Shown here: piece after piece, positions 29,683-38,424 of the stretch
Position numbering within the stretch: position 1 is the first letter of the stretch
Layout of the letters: every line of letters starts with the position of its first letter
Assembly (NCBI RefSeq): GCF_007671725.1
Contig: NZ_VCNM01000001.1
Span: forward strand, 558,001-622,000
DNA: 64,000 nucleotides
Direction of reading: 5' to 3'
DNA from: Halorubrum depositum
GTDB taxonomy: Archaea; Halobacteriota; Halobacteria; Halobacteriales; Haloferacaceae
The notes under the pieces: model-generated
What the model was told of the DNA's origin: nothing
Databases searched by the model: none
What the model saw: only the letters and a program-made list of their open reading frames with translations
Program-made: the position numbers and the translations under genes

Positions 29683-30251
29683 GCGACCGACGCTACCCGG
29701 ACGCGGTCGCCGACGAGTTCCCCGTCCCCCCCACCGAGTTCACCGACCGGGAGGACCGGACCGTCGAGATCCGACCGTACGACGGCGGCGAGGCCGCCTA
29801 CGAGTCGCTCGTCGCGATGTACGACGCCTTCGATCCGGCCGACCGCGCGCAGGGGATCCCCCCCGGCGGGGAGGAGCGCATCCGGGAGTGGCTGGACGCG
29901 ATCCTCGGCGGCGACTGCTACAACGTGATCGCGTGGTGCGGCGACGAGGTCGCCGGCCACGCGACGCTGGTACCCGACGGCGACGCCTACGAGCTGGCGA
30001 TCTTCGTCCACCAGGAGTACCAGCGCGCCGGGATCGGCACCCACCTCATCCGCGGGCTGCTCGGCCACGGGCAGGCCGAGGGGGTCCGGAAGGTGTGGCT
30101 CACCGTCGAGCGGTGGAACCGCGCGGCCGTCTCGCTGTACAAGAAGATCGGCTTCGAGACCTCCGACGCCGAGAGCTTCGAGCTGGAGATGGGGCTCCGG
30201 CTGAACGAGGGGGAAGAGGGCGACGGGATCGACGAGGGCGACGGGGCGTAG
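29679..30251 (+). CDS. GNAT family N-acetyltransferase
   Basis: 190 residues. Acetyl-CoA site visible as LAIFVHQEYQRAGIGTHLIRGLLGHG (motif A, QxxGxG/A type) with LTVERWNRAAVSLYKKIGFETSDAESFELEMGLRL as motif B. The first 35 residues are an additional N-terminal strand region. The acceptor, protein or small molecule, is not predictable. It overlaps the Usp gene; co-expression of a Usp with a GNAT recalls the nucleotide-regulated acetyltransferases of other prokaryotes, which is inference. Confidence 0.92.
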   Translation: MSDRRYPDAVADEFPVPPTEFTDREDRTVEIRPYDGGEAAYESLVAMYDAFDPADRAQGIPPGGEERIREWLDAILGGDCYNVIAWCGDEVAGHATLVPDGDAYELAIFVHQEYQRAGIGTHLIRGLLGHGQAEGVRKVWLTVERWNRAAVSLYKKIGFETSDAESFELEMGLRLNEGEEGDGIDEGDGA

Positions 30252-30344
30252 CGCCGCCGCCGCGCCCACGGGGCGACCGCCTCCCGACGCCCCTCGCTCG
30301 CCGGGATCTTCAAGCCTTTACGTGCGGCGGGCGAGCGCTCCGGT

Positions 30345-30968
30345 ATGAGTCACCGAATTCTTCTGCTGGGGGCGCCCGGCGCCGGAAAGGGGACGCAGAG
30401 CGCGAAGCTCGCCGAGGAGTACGGCGTCGAGCACGTCACGACCGGCGACGCGCTCCGCGCGAACAAGGACATGGAGACGGAGTACGGGACGCCGCGCTCG
30501 TTCATGGAGGCGGGCGAGCTCGTCCCCGACCCGGTCGTCAACGAGATCGTCCGGGCCGCGCTCGAGGAGGCCGACGGGTTCGTGCTGGACGGCTACCCGC
30601 GCAACCTCGACCAGGCCGAGTACCTCTCGGAGATCACCGACCTCGACGCCGTGATCTACCTCGCCGTCGACGAGGAGGTGCTCGTCGACCGGCTCACCGG
30701 CCGCCGGGTGTGCGACGACTGCGGCGCGAACTTCCACGTCGACTTCCAACCCCCCGAGGAGGCGGGCGTCTGCGACGAGTGCGGCGGCGAGCTGATCCAG
30801 CGCGAGGACGACACCGAGGAGACGGCGCGCGAGCGGCTCCAGGTCTTCTACGACAACACCGAGCCCGTGGTCGACCACTTCCGCGACGAGGGAGTCCTCG
30901 TCGAGGTCGACGGCGAGGCGACGCCGGACGAGGTCTTCGACCGGATCCGCGACGTCGTCGAGGCGTAA
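30345..30968 (+). CDS. adk: adenylate kinase
   Basis: 207 residues. P-loop [22 protein letters not shown]-binding [30 protein letters not shown], and a zinc-type [30 protein letters not shown] with four Cys. Interconverts ATP, AMP and ADP. A ccttta element lies about 27 bases upstream of the ATG. It is followed by the DUF106 gene 98 bases on, the haloarchaeal order adk-DUF106. Confidence 0.97.
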   Translation: MSHRILLLGAPGAGKGTQSAKLAEEYGVEHVTTGDALRANKDMETEYGTPRSFMEAGELVPDPVVNEIVRAALEEADGFVLDGYPRNLDQAEYLSEITDLDAVIYLAVDEEVLVDRLTGRRVCDDCGANFHVDFQPPEEAGVCDECGGELIQREDDTEETARERLQVFYDNTEPVVDHFRDEGVLVEVDGEATPDEVFDRIRDVVEA

Positions 30969-31066
30969 GGAGAACGCGCCTCCTCGGGGAGGACCGCGTT
31001 CCCCGAGGGCGACCCGCGCCGGCGATCCTACAAGGTTCTTAACCGTCGGCCGCTAACCGACCGATA

Positions 31067-31981
31067 ATGAGCAAGGTCGAACGGAGAGTCCGCTCGCTCG
31101 TCAACGAGGACGGCGAGATGCGGGACGCCCTGGAGGTCGTCTTGGACCGCGCCACCGACGGCGAGGTCCAGTGGGTCGACGTCCGCGACGAGATCACCAG
31201 CGGCCAGTGGGGCCGCCTCATCGAGAAGGAGATCCTCGTGGACGGCGAGCGCGGCTTCGCACTGGCCGACCCCGACGGGATCGAGGCGGGGATGACCAGT
31301 GACGGCGGCGGAGGCGGCGGCGGCAGCGACGTCGAGACACCGGAGACGACGTCGTGGACGAAGTGGGACAAGCTCGCCGCCGTCGCAACCATCGGCGCCT
31401 TCGTCGGGTACGCCGTCGGCCCCGTCCGGGACACGATCGCGGGGGCGATCGACGTCGTCCTCGGCCCGCTGCTGAACGTCGTCCCCTTCTACGTCGTCAT
31501 CATGGTGATCGCGCTCGGGACCGGGATGTACTCCACGCTGCTTCGCGCGGGACTCATGGACATGGAGAAGATGAGCCAGTACCAGGAGCGGATGCAGGAC
31601 ATCCAGGAGCGGCGCAAGGAGGCGAAGGAGCGCGACGACGACGCGGCGTTAGACGCCATCCAGGAGGAGCAGATGGACGCGATGGGCGACCAGCTCGGGA
31701 TGTTCAAAGAGCAGTTCCGCCCGATGGTGTGGATCATGTTCCTCACCATCCCGGCGTTCCTGTGGATGTTCTGGGTGATCGGCTACCGTGGCTCCGACTC
31801 CGCCTACCCGGAGATCGCGGCCCAAGAGCTCGTGGTGCCGCTCGCCGGGACCGTCACGTGGGACACGGGGATCGTCGGCCCGATCCAGATGTGGATCCTC
31901 TGGTACTTCCTCTGCTCGATGGCGTTCACCCAGCTCGTCCAGAAGAGCCTCAACATCCAGATGTCGCCGTCGACGTCGTAA
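31067..31981 (+). CDS. DUF106 / EMC3-TMCO1-type Oxa1 superfamily membrane insertase
   Basis: 304 residues. An N-terminal winged-helix-like domain (about 1-75), a Gly-rich linker, then membrane helices (about 105-125, 135-165, 230-250, 275-300) around a cytoplasmic coiled coil (MEKMSQYQERMQDIQERRKEAKERDDDAALDAIQEEQ). This is the archaeal DUF106 form of the YidC/Oxa1/Get1/EMC3 superfamily, which inserts membrane proteins. A TATA box, ttcttaacc (31036-31044), supports its own leaderless transcript. Confidence 0.93.
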   Translation: MSKVERRVRSLVNEDGEMRDALEVVLDRATDGEVQWVDVRDEITSGQWGRLIEKEILVDGERGFALADPDGIEAGMTSDGGGGGGGSDVETPETTSWTKWDKLAAVATIGAFVGYAVGPVRDTIAGAIDVVLGPLLNVVPFYVVIMVIALGTGMYSTLLRAGLMDMEKMSQYQERMQDIQERRKEAKERDDDAALDAIQEEQMDAMGDQLGMFKEQFRPMVWIMFLTIPAFLWMFWVIGYRGSDSAYPEIAAQELVVPLAGTVTWDTGIVGPIQMWILWYFLCSMAFTQLVQKSLNIQMSPSTS

Positions 31982-32039
31982 TTCCGCGTTCGACGCGCTA
32001 TCCGTGTCGGGGGCCGCGGATTTCAACGGCACCGACTCT

Positions 32040-32747
32040 TCATTCGGTATCGGTTGCGGCGTTTCGAACCGCCTCGAGAGCGAGTCCGAGGGCGAGTGCG
32101 CCGGCGAACAGAAGGACGGTTCCCCCGACGACGGCCGTTTCGGCGATCCGCGGGATCTGCGCTACGACCGACGCGAATACCCGGACGTCGAGCGCGACCA
32201 CGGCGACGGCGCCGACCCCGTTGAACGCCATGTCGAGAGCCGTATCGCGTAGCCCGTAGTATTCGAGCACCGGCGGTCTGTCGATGTACTCGCCTAGTTC
32301 GCGGGCGGCCAGTTCCACGAGCTCCCAGACGACGCCGGCGCCGAGCGTGAACAGGAGGGTGAAAAGGACCGCGTAGGGGCCCGTGACGTGCGATCCGAGC
32401 GCGGCCGGGGTCTGGAGGGTCGCGTAGACGAGTGCTGCGACGAGAGCGGCGGAGACGGTGTGTGTGAGATGGTCCCACCACGAAACGGTGTCGTACCATC
32501 CCAGCATCCCCAGCATATGGAGGAAGCCCGCGACGGCGATCCACGCGGAGAGCCCGGGGCCGAACGCGACGTCAGCCCCGCCGCTAAACGCGATCGCGAA
32601 TTCGGTGAGCGTCGGAAGGGCGGCGACGGCGAGGGACGCGATCCCGTTCACGACCGCTTGTAGGTTCCGAGACAGCAGCCCGATCAGGACCGTTCCGAAG
32701 ATCCCCGCCAAGAAGCCGTAGAACACGGGTTGCAGAACGTTCGTCAT
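32040..32747 (-). CDS. DUF2238/YjdF-like multi-pass membrane protein
   Basis: 235 residues with about seven hydrophobic helices. The phrases GMLGWYDTVSWWDHLTHTVSAALVAALVY and GAGVVWELVELAARELGEYIDRPPVLEYYGLRDTALDMAFNGVGAVAV place conserved Asp, His, Glu and Asn in or near the membrane, as in YjdF-type (DUF2238) proteins, where they may bind a metal. Function unknown. Downstream of it are 215 bases without features up to the ATP-grasp gene. Confidence 0.82.
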   Translation of the reverse strand: MTNVLQPVFYGFLAGIFGTVLIGLLSRNLQAVVNGIASLAVAALPTLTEFAIAFSGGADVAFGPGLSAWIAVAGFLHMLGMLGWYDTVSWWDHLTHTVSAALVAALVYATLQTPAALGSHVTGPYAVLFTLLFTLGAGVVWELVELAARELGEYIDRPPVLEYYGLRDTALDMAFNGVGAVAVVALDVRVFASVVAQIPRIAETAVVGGTVLLFAGALALGLALEAVRNAATDTE

Positions 32748-32962
32748 GAGATGGCGGGCGGGAGTGTGGTGCAGTGGTCGTCGTGTCCGGGGGCTCCTCG
32801 CAGTCGGCTCACGCTCTCGTCGGAGGGGGTGGCTCTTGGATCAGGGCGTGCGGTAATGGTCTCTTCGATGTGGCAGCGCGACCGCATGCGCTCAGATGTG
32901 TAGCCCGCGGAGATATCGAGCGGGGCTTCACTACCCGCAACAGCGGGATAACCGCCGACCGC

Positions 32963-34273
32963 TCAACAGGAGCAGTAGTAGTCGCGGTCGACGAACTCCG
33001 TCTCGAACAACTTCGCGGCCGGGCCGGGGTCGGTGGGGCGGTAGACGCCGGTCGTCAGGTCGCCCTCGCGCTCGAACGCGCCGGAGACGAGCCGCCGCCA
33101 GTCGGCGACCGAGAGCTGGTCCCAGAAGGCGTCGTCGCCCGCTAAAAGCGAGAGGTAGTCCCGGAGGTACACCCACCGGGTCGGCTCCACGCCCTCGGAC
33201 TCGTACTCCGCGTCGGTGACCGCGGCGTAGGCGGCCATCGGGAGGTTCGCCCCCGCGGCGACGGGCATCGAGATCCACTTCCACGGGCGGGTGTTGACGT
33301 CGAGCAGGAGGAACTCGTCGCGGTCGGCGTCGTAGACGAACTCCGACTCGCTGATCCCGTGGTAGCCGGCGTCGTCGAGCACCGCGAGCGCGCGCTCCTC
33401 GATGGCGGGCTCGTCGGCCGTCTCGACCAGACAGGACGTGCCGAACTGCCGGGGGTACCGCACCGCGGCGTTGCCGACGACCCCGAGCGCGTCGTCGGTC
33501 CCCGACGGCGGCACGTAGGAGGCGAGCGAGTGGTCCCGGCCGGTGGCGATGTCGACGCGCTTTTGCGCCATCACGGCGATCCCCTCGTCGCTCGCGGCCG
33601 CCGCGACGTCCTCGAACTCCCCGCGGTCGGCGACCTCGATCACGTTGGTGCCGAACGCCTCCTCGAAGTCGCGCTTGAGCTCGGGTTTCACCACGAGCGG
33701 GAAGCCGAGCGCCGCGGCGGCCTCGTCGACCCCGGCGTCCGGCTCGCGCGTCGCCGCCGACGCGGTCTCCGCCAGCCGGTACGTCTCGGGGTACGGCACG
33801 CCGAGCGCCTCGCAGGTCGCGTACAGCTCGGACTTGTTCAACACGTCGTCGAGCGTGTCGATCCCGGCGAAGGGGAGCCGGACGCCGTCGGGGTCGGCCT
33901 CGGCGTACGCCAGCGCCCACTCGTCCATGCAGCCGAACGCGACCGCCTCGTTCCCCGCGGCGTCGACGATCGCCTCCACGTCCTCGCGGAATCCGTCGAG
34001 GTCGTCGAGGGGGTAGGTGACCGCGCCCGCGAAGTCGACCGCGTCCGAGGGCGGGGCGAGGCCGTCGTGGGGGACCGCGGCGGCGTCGCCGCCGTCCCCG
34101 CCCCCGTCGCCGGCGCGGTCGAGCGCGATCACGGGCACGCCGTGGGCGTCGAGCGCGCGCGCGACGCCGAGTCCGGTCACGTGGGCGTTGCTGACGAGAG
34201 CCGGCGGGCGGTCGAACGAGGCGTCCGCGAGCGCCTCGACGAGCGCCTCGGTCGAGAGGAACTGCGCTTCCAT
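32963..34273 (-). CDS. ATP-grasp family carboxylate-amine ligase-like protein
   Basis: 436 residues from ATG 34273. A pre-ATP-grasp Rossmann segment (ALVSNAHVTGLGVARALDAHGVPVIALDR), then the ATP-grasp core: LNKSELYATCEALGVPYPETY, LGFPLVVKPELKRDFEEAFGTNVIEV, VMAQKRVDIATGRDHSLASY and FLLLDVNTRPWKWISMPVAAGANLP (metal-binding acidic/Asn pair). It ends with DYYCSC. The family ligates a carboxylate to an amine or thiol; substrates are not predictable. Often annotated as a carbamoyl-phosphate-synthase-like protein, which it is not. Confidence 0.85.
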   Translation of the reverse strand: MEAQFLSTEALVEALADASFDRPPALVSNAHVTGLGVARALDAHGVPVIALDRAGDGGGDGGDAAAVPHDGLAPPSDAVDFAGAVTYPLDDLDGFREDVEAIVDAAGNEAVAFGCMDEWALAYAEADPDGVRLPFAGIDTLDDVLNKSELYATCEALGVPYPETYRLAETASAATREPDAGVDEAAAALGFPLVVKPELKRDFEEAFGTNVIEVADRGEFEDVAAAASDEGIAVMAQKRVDIATGRDHSLASYVPPSGTDDALGVVGNAAVRYPRQFGTSCLVETADEPAIEERALAVLDDAGYHGISESEFVYDADRDEFLLLDVNTRPWKWISMPVAAGANLPMAAYAAVTDAEYESEGVEPTRWVYLRDYLSLLAGDDAFWDQLSVADWRRLVSGAFEREGDLTTGVYRPTDPGPAAKLFETEFVDRDYYCSC

Positions 34274-34377
34274 ACCCGGCGTTGGCCGTCGGGACACAAA
34301 GGCGCACCAGTATCGGCCCCGCGTGCCACTACCGGTGACGCAACGCGCTTTTGGTCCCGCCGCGCCTCATCCTCGGT

Positions 34378-34884
34378 ATGAGCGAGACAGAGCTGCCTGG
34401 GCGGGTCCGCCGCGCGTTCGCGGACCACGGCTCCTTCGAGCCCGCCGACGAGGCGGGCGCGTGGACCTCGGAAACGACCGCGTTCGACGGGACGGTGCGC
34501 GCCGAGCCCGCCGCGGACGGCCGGGTGCGGTTCGCGGTGACCGTCCGGGTGCCGACCCTCTCGGCGGCGACCGCGGACGACGTCGCCGACGTGGTCGAGG
34601 AGGGGTGGACCGAGACGTTCGAGCTCCGCGTCGTCGACGTCGGCGGCGTGACGCGCGGCGACCGCGAGTTCGACCCGACCGTCGCGGTCGGCGACGACGA
34701 GATCACCGTCGAGTTCGAGCTGACCGACGTCAACGAGCGGCGCGGCGTCGACGACGCGGGAGCGCTGATCGACTTCGTCGAGGGGACCTACGTGCAGGGC
34801 GTCATTCCGGGGTACGAGTACGTCGACCCCGTGGCTGGGCTCCTGTCGGCGGCGCGCCAGCAGGGGAACGACGGCGCGTTCTGA
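34378..34884 (+). CDS. uncharacterised haloarchaeal protein (DUF5813-like)
   Basis: 168 residues from ATG 34378. One alpha/beta domain, MSETELPGRVRRAFADHGSFEPADEAGAWTSETTAFDGTVRAEPAADGRVRFAVTVRVPTLSAAT, with regular alternating strands and a C-terminal IPGYEYVDPVAGLLSAARQQGNDGAF. I recall this as a haloarchaea-only family (DUF5813), not verified. No catalytic motif; soluble. Confidence 0.78.
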   Translation: MSETELPGRVRRAFADHGSFEPADEAGAWTSETTAFDGTVRAEPAADGRVRFAVTVRVPTLSAATADDVADVVEEGWTETFELRVVDVGGVTRGDREFDPTVAVGDDEITVEFELTDVNERRGVDDAGALIDFVEGTYVQGVIPGYEYVDPVAGLLSAARQQGNDGAF

Positions 34885-34954
34885 CCGCGTTTCGAACGGG
34901 GGATCCGCGGCGCCGGGCCGATAGGGGCAAATGCCGGGAGCCCGTACGGGAGGT

Positions 34955-35278
34955 ATGCTCGCGCTGCTCGGGTTCGTCAGCCTCCTCGCGCTGGTGGCGT
35001 TCCACACGCTGGTCGCCGGGGTGACGACCCGCTTCTTCCGGCTTCGACTGTCGACGGCGTGGGGGTCGGTGGTGTACACGATCGTGTTGACGCCGATGCT
35101 CCTCCTGATCTCGACGCTCGTGTTCACGGGCGCGCTCAACGTCGGCGCCGGCGTCAACCTCGGCAGCACGACCGTCCTCTTCGGACTGCTCGTCTTCCTC
35201 CCGGTCGTGCTCGGCGCGGCCGTCGACTACCTCTACGTGCCGTCGCCGGAGGAGTACGAGCTGCCGGAGACGCAGTAG
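34955..35278 (+). CDS. small membrane protein (DUF7534-like), unrecognised function
   Basis: 107 residues from ATG 34955. Three hydrophobic helices (LALLGFVSLLALVAFHTLVAGVTTRFF; GSVVYTIVLTPMLLLISTLVF; STTVLFGLLVFLPVVLGAAVDYLYV) and a short acidic tail ending PSPEEYELPETQ. No recognised family motif. Lies 70 bases after the preceding gene on the same strand. Confidence 0.75.
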   Translation: MLALLGFVSLLALVAFHTLVAGVTTRFFRLRLSTAWGSVVYTIVLTPMLLLISTLVFTGALNVGAGVNLGSTTVLFGLLVFLPVVLGAAVDYLYVPSPEEYELPETQ

Positions 35279-35290
35279 GAGAGTTGCGAA

Positions 35291-35890
35291 TTACTCCTCG
35301 ACCAGATCCGCGACGACCGCCGCGACGCGGGCCGTGACGTCCTCGGGCGACCGCGTCGCGTCGACGCGCACGAACCGGTCCGGCTCCGCGTCGATCAGCC
35401 GCTCGTAGTTGTCTCGGACCGCGGCGAGGTAGCCGTCCTGCTCGAACTTGTTCGTGCGGCCCGCGCGCTCGGCGGCGGTGCGGGCGTCCAGGTCAAGGTA
35501 GACCGTCGCGTCGGGCGGCCGCGAGAACGGCGCGTGGACCTCTTTGATGTATTCGAGCGGGTCGCGGTCGTCGAGGGCGACGCCGCTCGCGTCGAGCGTC
35601 GCGGCCTGGTACGCGAACCGGGAGTCCGAGTAGCGGTCGGAGACGACCAGGTCGCCGCGGGCGAGGGCCGGCCGGATCGTCTCGGAGAGGTGGTTCGCGT
35701 GGTCGGCGGTCAGCAGGAACAGCTCCGCGAGCGGGTCGGCGTCGTCGGCCGCGATCGACCGGTCCACGGCCTCCCCGTACCAGCTGTCGGTGGGCTCGCG
35801 GGTGAACGTCGCGTCCGGGTGGCGCTCGCGGAGCGCCTCCCAGACGGTCGTCTTCCCGCTCCCGTCGAGCCCCTCCAGCGTGATCAGCAT
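35291..35890 (-). CDS. tmk: thymidylate kinase
   Basis: 199 residues. [25 protein letters not shown] holds the P-loop; [14 protein letters not shown] the DR/E-P dTMP site; [12 protein letters not shown] the DRY/H motif; [25 protein letters not shown] the LID region. Phosphorylates dTMP to dTDP. It is divergent from the CorC/HlyC-type gene, with 90 bases between tmk's start and the neighbouring small ORF. Confidence 0.96.
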   Translation of the reverse strand: MLITLEGLDGSGKTTVWEALRERHPDATFTREPTDSWYGEAVDRSIAADDADPLAELFLLTADHANHLSETIRPALARGDLVVSDRYSDSRFAYQAATLDASGVALDDRDPLEYIKEVHAPFSRPPDATVYLDLDARTAAERAGRTNKFEQDGYLAAVRDNYERLIDAEPDRFVRVDATRSPEDVTARVAAVVADLVEE

Positions 35891-35948
35891 GGTCGCGCTC
35901 GGACGCGCCGGGGAATAAACCGACCGGGTTCCGAGGACGCGACGTGTC

Positions 35949-35958
35949 CCTTTTTAGT
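35949..35958 (+). promoter_or_regulatory. TATA box upstream of the CorC/HlyC-type gene
   Basis: cctttttagt is centred 27 bases before the ATG at 35981, so transcription should start at that ATG, not at the ATG of the main gene 44 bases later. Confidence 0.55.
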
Positions 35959-35980
35959 GGCCCGCGGACGAACCGTCGCT

Positions 35981-36031
35981 ATGGTCAGCCGCTCCCCCGC
36001 GCCGCGCTCCGCCCGGAGGCACCGATGGTAG
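35981..36031 (+). CDS. 16-codon leaderless upstream ORF, stop overlapping the next start
   Basis: MVSRSPAPRSARRHRW, then TAG. The ATG lies where the promoter would begin the transcript, and the TAG (36029-36031) overlaps the main gene's second codon, the main ATG being at 36025-36027. A ribosome finishing the small ORF would be on the next start, so translational coupling or attenuation is plausible. Arg-rich content is also expected by chance in this GC-rich DNA. Confidence 0.35.
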   Translation: MVSRSPAPRSARRHRW

Positions 36032-37374
36032 ACGTCGCGATCTCCGTCGGCCGAGTGGCCGCCGCGCTGGTGTTGGTGGTGCTGAACGGGTTCTTCGTGG
36101 CGTCGGAGTTCGCGTTCGTCCGGGTCCGGTCCACCTCGGTCGAACAGCTCGCCGCCGAGGGTCGGCCCGGGTCGGGAGCCCTCCAGGACGTGATGGGGAG
36201 TCTCGACGACTACCTCGCGGCGACCCAGCTCGGGATCACGCTCGCCTCGCTCGGGCTCGGGTGGATCGGCGAGCCCGCGGTGGCCGCGCTCATCGAGCCG
36301 GCGCTCGGGTCGGTGCTGCCGCAGAGCGCGGTCCACCTCGTCGCGTTCGCGATCGGGTTCGGCGTCATCACGTTCCTCCACGTGGTGTTCGGCGAGCTGG
36401 CGCCGAAGACGATCGCCATCGCGCAGGCCGAGCGGATCGCGCTCATGCTCGCCCCGCCGATGAAGCTCTCCTACTACCTGTTTTCCCCCGGCATCGTCGT
36501 GTTCAACGGGGCCGCGAACGCCTTCACGCGCGCCATCGGCGTCCCGCCCGCCTCGGAGACCGACGAGACGATGGGCGAACGCGAGATCCGGCGCGTCCTC
36601 GCGCGCTCCGGCGAGGCCGGTCACGTCGACCCCGGCGAGGTCGACATGATAGAGGGCGTCTTCGAGCTCGACGACACCGTCGTCCGCGAGGTGATGGTGC
36701 CGCGGCCGGACGTGGTGACGCTCGCCGCCGACCGGACCCTCCCCGAGATCCGCGCGACCGTGCTGGAGGCGGGACACACCCGCTACCCGGTCGTGGCCGA
36801 CGAGGACGCCGACCGCGTGGTCGGCTTCGTCGACGTGAAGGACGTGCTGCGCGCCGGCGAGGCCGGCGACGAGTCGGCGACGGCCGCGGACCTCGCGCGG
36901 GAGATCGTCGTCGTGCCCGAGACGACGGCGATCGGCGACCTCCTCGTCCAGTTCCGCGAGGAGCACAGGCAGATGGCCGCCGTCGTCGACGAGTGGGGCG
37001 CCTTCGAGGGGATCGTCACCGTCGAGGACATCGCGGAGGCGCTCGTCGGCGACCTCCGGGACGAGTTCGACGACGGCCGGGGCGAGCACACGATCCGCGC
37101 CCGCGAGGGCGGCGCGTACGAGGCCGACGGCTCCGTCTCCCTCTCGGTCGTCAACGACGCGCTCGGGACCGACCTCGAGGGGAACGGGTACGACACCCTC
37201 GGCGGGCTCGTGCTGGACCGGCTCGGCCGCACGCCGGAATCGGGCGACGTCGCCGAGGCCGGCGGCCACCGCTTCGAGGTCACCGCCGTGGACGGCGCCC
37301 GGATCTCGACGGTGCGTATCGACCGGATCGACGGCGACGGCGGTGTCGACGAACACGGCGGAGACGGCGAGTAG
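36025..37374 (+). CDS. CorC/HlyC-type transporter-associated membrane protein (DUF21-CBS-CorC_HlyC)
   Basis: 449 residues from ATG 36025. Residues 1-190 are the DUF21 (CNNM) membrane module: VVLNGFFVASEFAFVRVRSTSVEQL, YLAATQLGITLASLGLGWIGEPAVA and FGVITFLHVVFGELAPKTIAIAQAE. Two CBS motifs follow (about 210-330; MVPRPDVVTLAADRTLPEIR, VDEWGAFEGIVTVEDIAEALVGD) and a C-terminal CorC_HlyC domain. CNNM/CorC proteins mediate Mg2+ efflux with CBS sensing MgATP; in saturated-salt archaea a Mg2+ role is plausible. Not a true haemolysin despite the database name. Confidence 0.93.
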   Translation: MVDVAISVGRVAAALVLVVLNGFFVASEFAFVRVRSTSVEQLAAEGRPGSGALQDVMGSLDDYLAATQLGITLASLGLGWIGEPAVAALIEPALGSVLPQSAVHLVAFAIGFGVITFLHVVFGELAPKTIAIAQAERIALMLAPPMKLSYYLFSPGIVVFNGAANAFTRAIGVPPASETDETMGEREIRRVLARSGEAGHVDPGEVDMIEGVFELDDTVVREVMVPRPDVVTLAADRTLPEIRATVLEAGHTRYPVVADEDADRVVGFVDVKDVLRAGEAGDESATAADLAREIVVVPETTAIGDLLVQFREEHRQMAAVVDEWGAFEGIVTVEDIAEALVGDLRDEFDDGRGEHTIRAREGGAYEADGSVSLSVVNDALGTDLEGNGYDTLGGLVLDRLGRTPESGDVAEAGGHRFEVTAVDGARISTVRIDRIDGDGGVDEHGGDGE

Positions 37375-37394
37375 GACGCGCCGACGGCCGCGGC

Positions 37395-37404
37395 GTTTTT
37401 TAAG
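37395..37404 (+). promoter_or_regulatory. TATA box of the tandem Usp gene
   Basis: gttttttaag centred 27 bases upstream of ATG 37427: strong leaderless promoter. Confidence 0.6.
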
Positions 37405-37426
37405 CGTCGGCCGCGACTCTCCGCGC

Positions 37427-38293
37427 ATGTTCGACCGGATCCTGTTCCCGACCGACGGCGGCGACGGGGCGGACGCGACGTTCGACCACGTCCTCGACCT
37501 GGCCGCGGACCACGAGGCGACGGTCCACGTCCTCAACGTCGCCGACACGACTCACGACAGCGTCACGCGGGTCGGCCGAGACGTGGTCGACGTGCTCGAA
37601 CGCGAGGGCGAGGACGTCGTCGAGGCGGCCGCGGAGCGGGCCGCAGAGCGCGGCGTCGAGGCGGTCACGGCGGTGCTCCAGGGCGGCGTCGCGGAGACGA
37701 TCGTCGCCTACGCGACCGAACACGAAATGGACCTGATCGCCATGCCGACGCGCGGGCGGACGGGGCTCGACCGCCTGCTCCTCGGGAGCACGACGGAGCG
37801 CGTCGTGCGCCGGTCGCCGGTCCCGGTGCTCAGTCTCCGGCCCGACGGCGAGCCGGCGCGGTACCCCTACCGGAACGTCCTCCTGCCGACCGACGGGAGC
37901 GATCGGGCCGCCGAGGCGCTCGACCGCGCCGTGGCGCTGGCGGCGCGAAGCGGGGCGACGCTCCACGTGCTCTCCGTCGTCGACGTCGGGACCATCGGGG
38001 CCGAGGCGTACTCGGGCACCGACGCGCTCGTGTCGGCGTCCGAGGAGATCGTCGCGGAGGCCGCCGCCGTCGCCGAGGCGGCGGGCGTGGAGACGGTCGA
38101 GCGCGTCGAGGTGGGCTCGTCGGCCGCCCGCGGGATCCGGTCGTACCTCGCGGACGGCGACGTCGACCTCGTGGTCATGGGCACGCGGGGGCTGACGGGC
38201 GTCGAGCGCTACCTGCTCGGGAGCGTCGCCGAGCGCACCGTTCGGACCTCCCCCGTCCCGGTGTTGACGGTGCCCGACGAAGGCTCCGAGTGA
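37427..38293 (+). CDS. tandem-domain universal stress protein
   Basis: 288 residues: Usp domain 1 (about 1-142; MFDRILFPTDGGDGADATFDHVLDLAADH ... MPTRGRTGLDRLLLGSTTERVVRRSPVPVLSL) and domain 2 (about 148-285; NVLLPTDGSDRAAEALDRAVALA ... MGTRGLTGVERYLLGSVAERTVRTSPVPVLTV). Both carry the GxxG(9)GS ATP loop, so both should bind nucleotide and pair intramolecularly. Confidence 0.94.
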   Translation: MFDRILFPTDGGDGADATFDHVLDLAADHEATVHVLNVADTTHDSVTRVGRDVVDVLEREGEDVVEAAAERAAERGVEAVTAVLQGGVAETIVAYATEHEMDLIAMPTRGRTGLDRLLLGSTTERVVRRSPVPVLSLRPDGEPARYPYRNVLLPTDGSDRAAEALDRAVALAARSGATLHVLSVVDVGTIGAEAYSGTDALVSASEEIVAEAAAVAEAAGVETVERVEVGSSAARGIRSYLADGDVDLVVMGTRGLTGVERYLLGSVAERTVRTSPVPVLTVPDEGSE

Positions 38294-38355
38294 GGCGGCC
38301 GCCGACCCGAGACCGCTCGCCGGCGGGGCCGCCGACCGCGGGGGCCGCCGACGGC

Positions 38356-38379
38356 GACGCCGCTCCGCGCGGCGGCGTC
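38356..38379 (+). terminator. GC hairpin after the tandem Usp gene
   Basis: Perfect 8-bp stem gacgccgc/gcggcgtc with an 8-base loop, 62 bases after the Usp stop. Only weak T content follows, so a terminator role is tentative. Confidence 0.25.
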
Positions 38380-38424
38380 TGACGCCGCGGTAGGTTTACG
38401 GGGGTTCCTCGCCTTATTCCGTGC

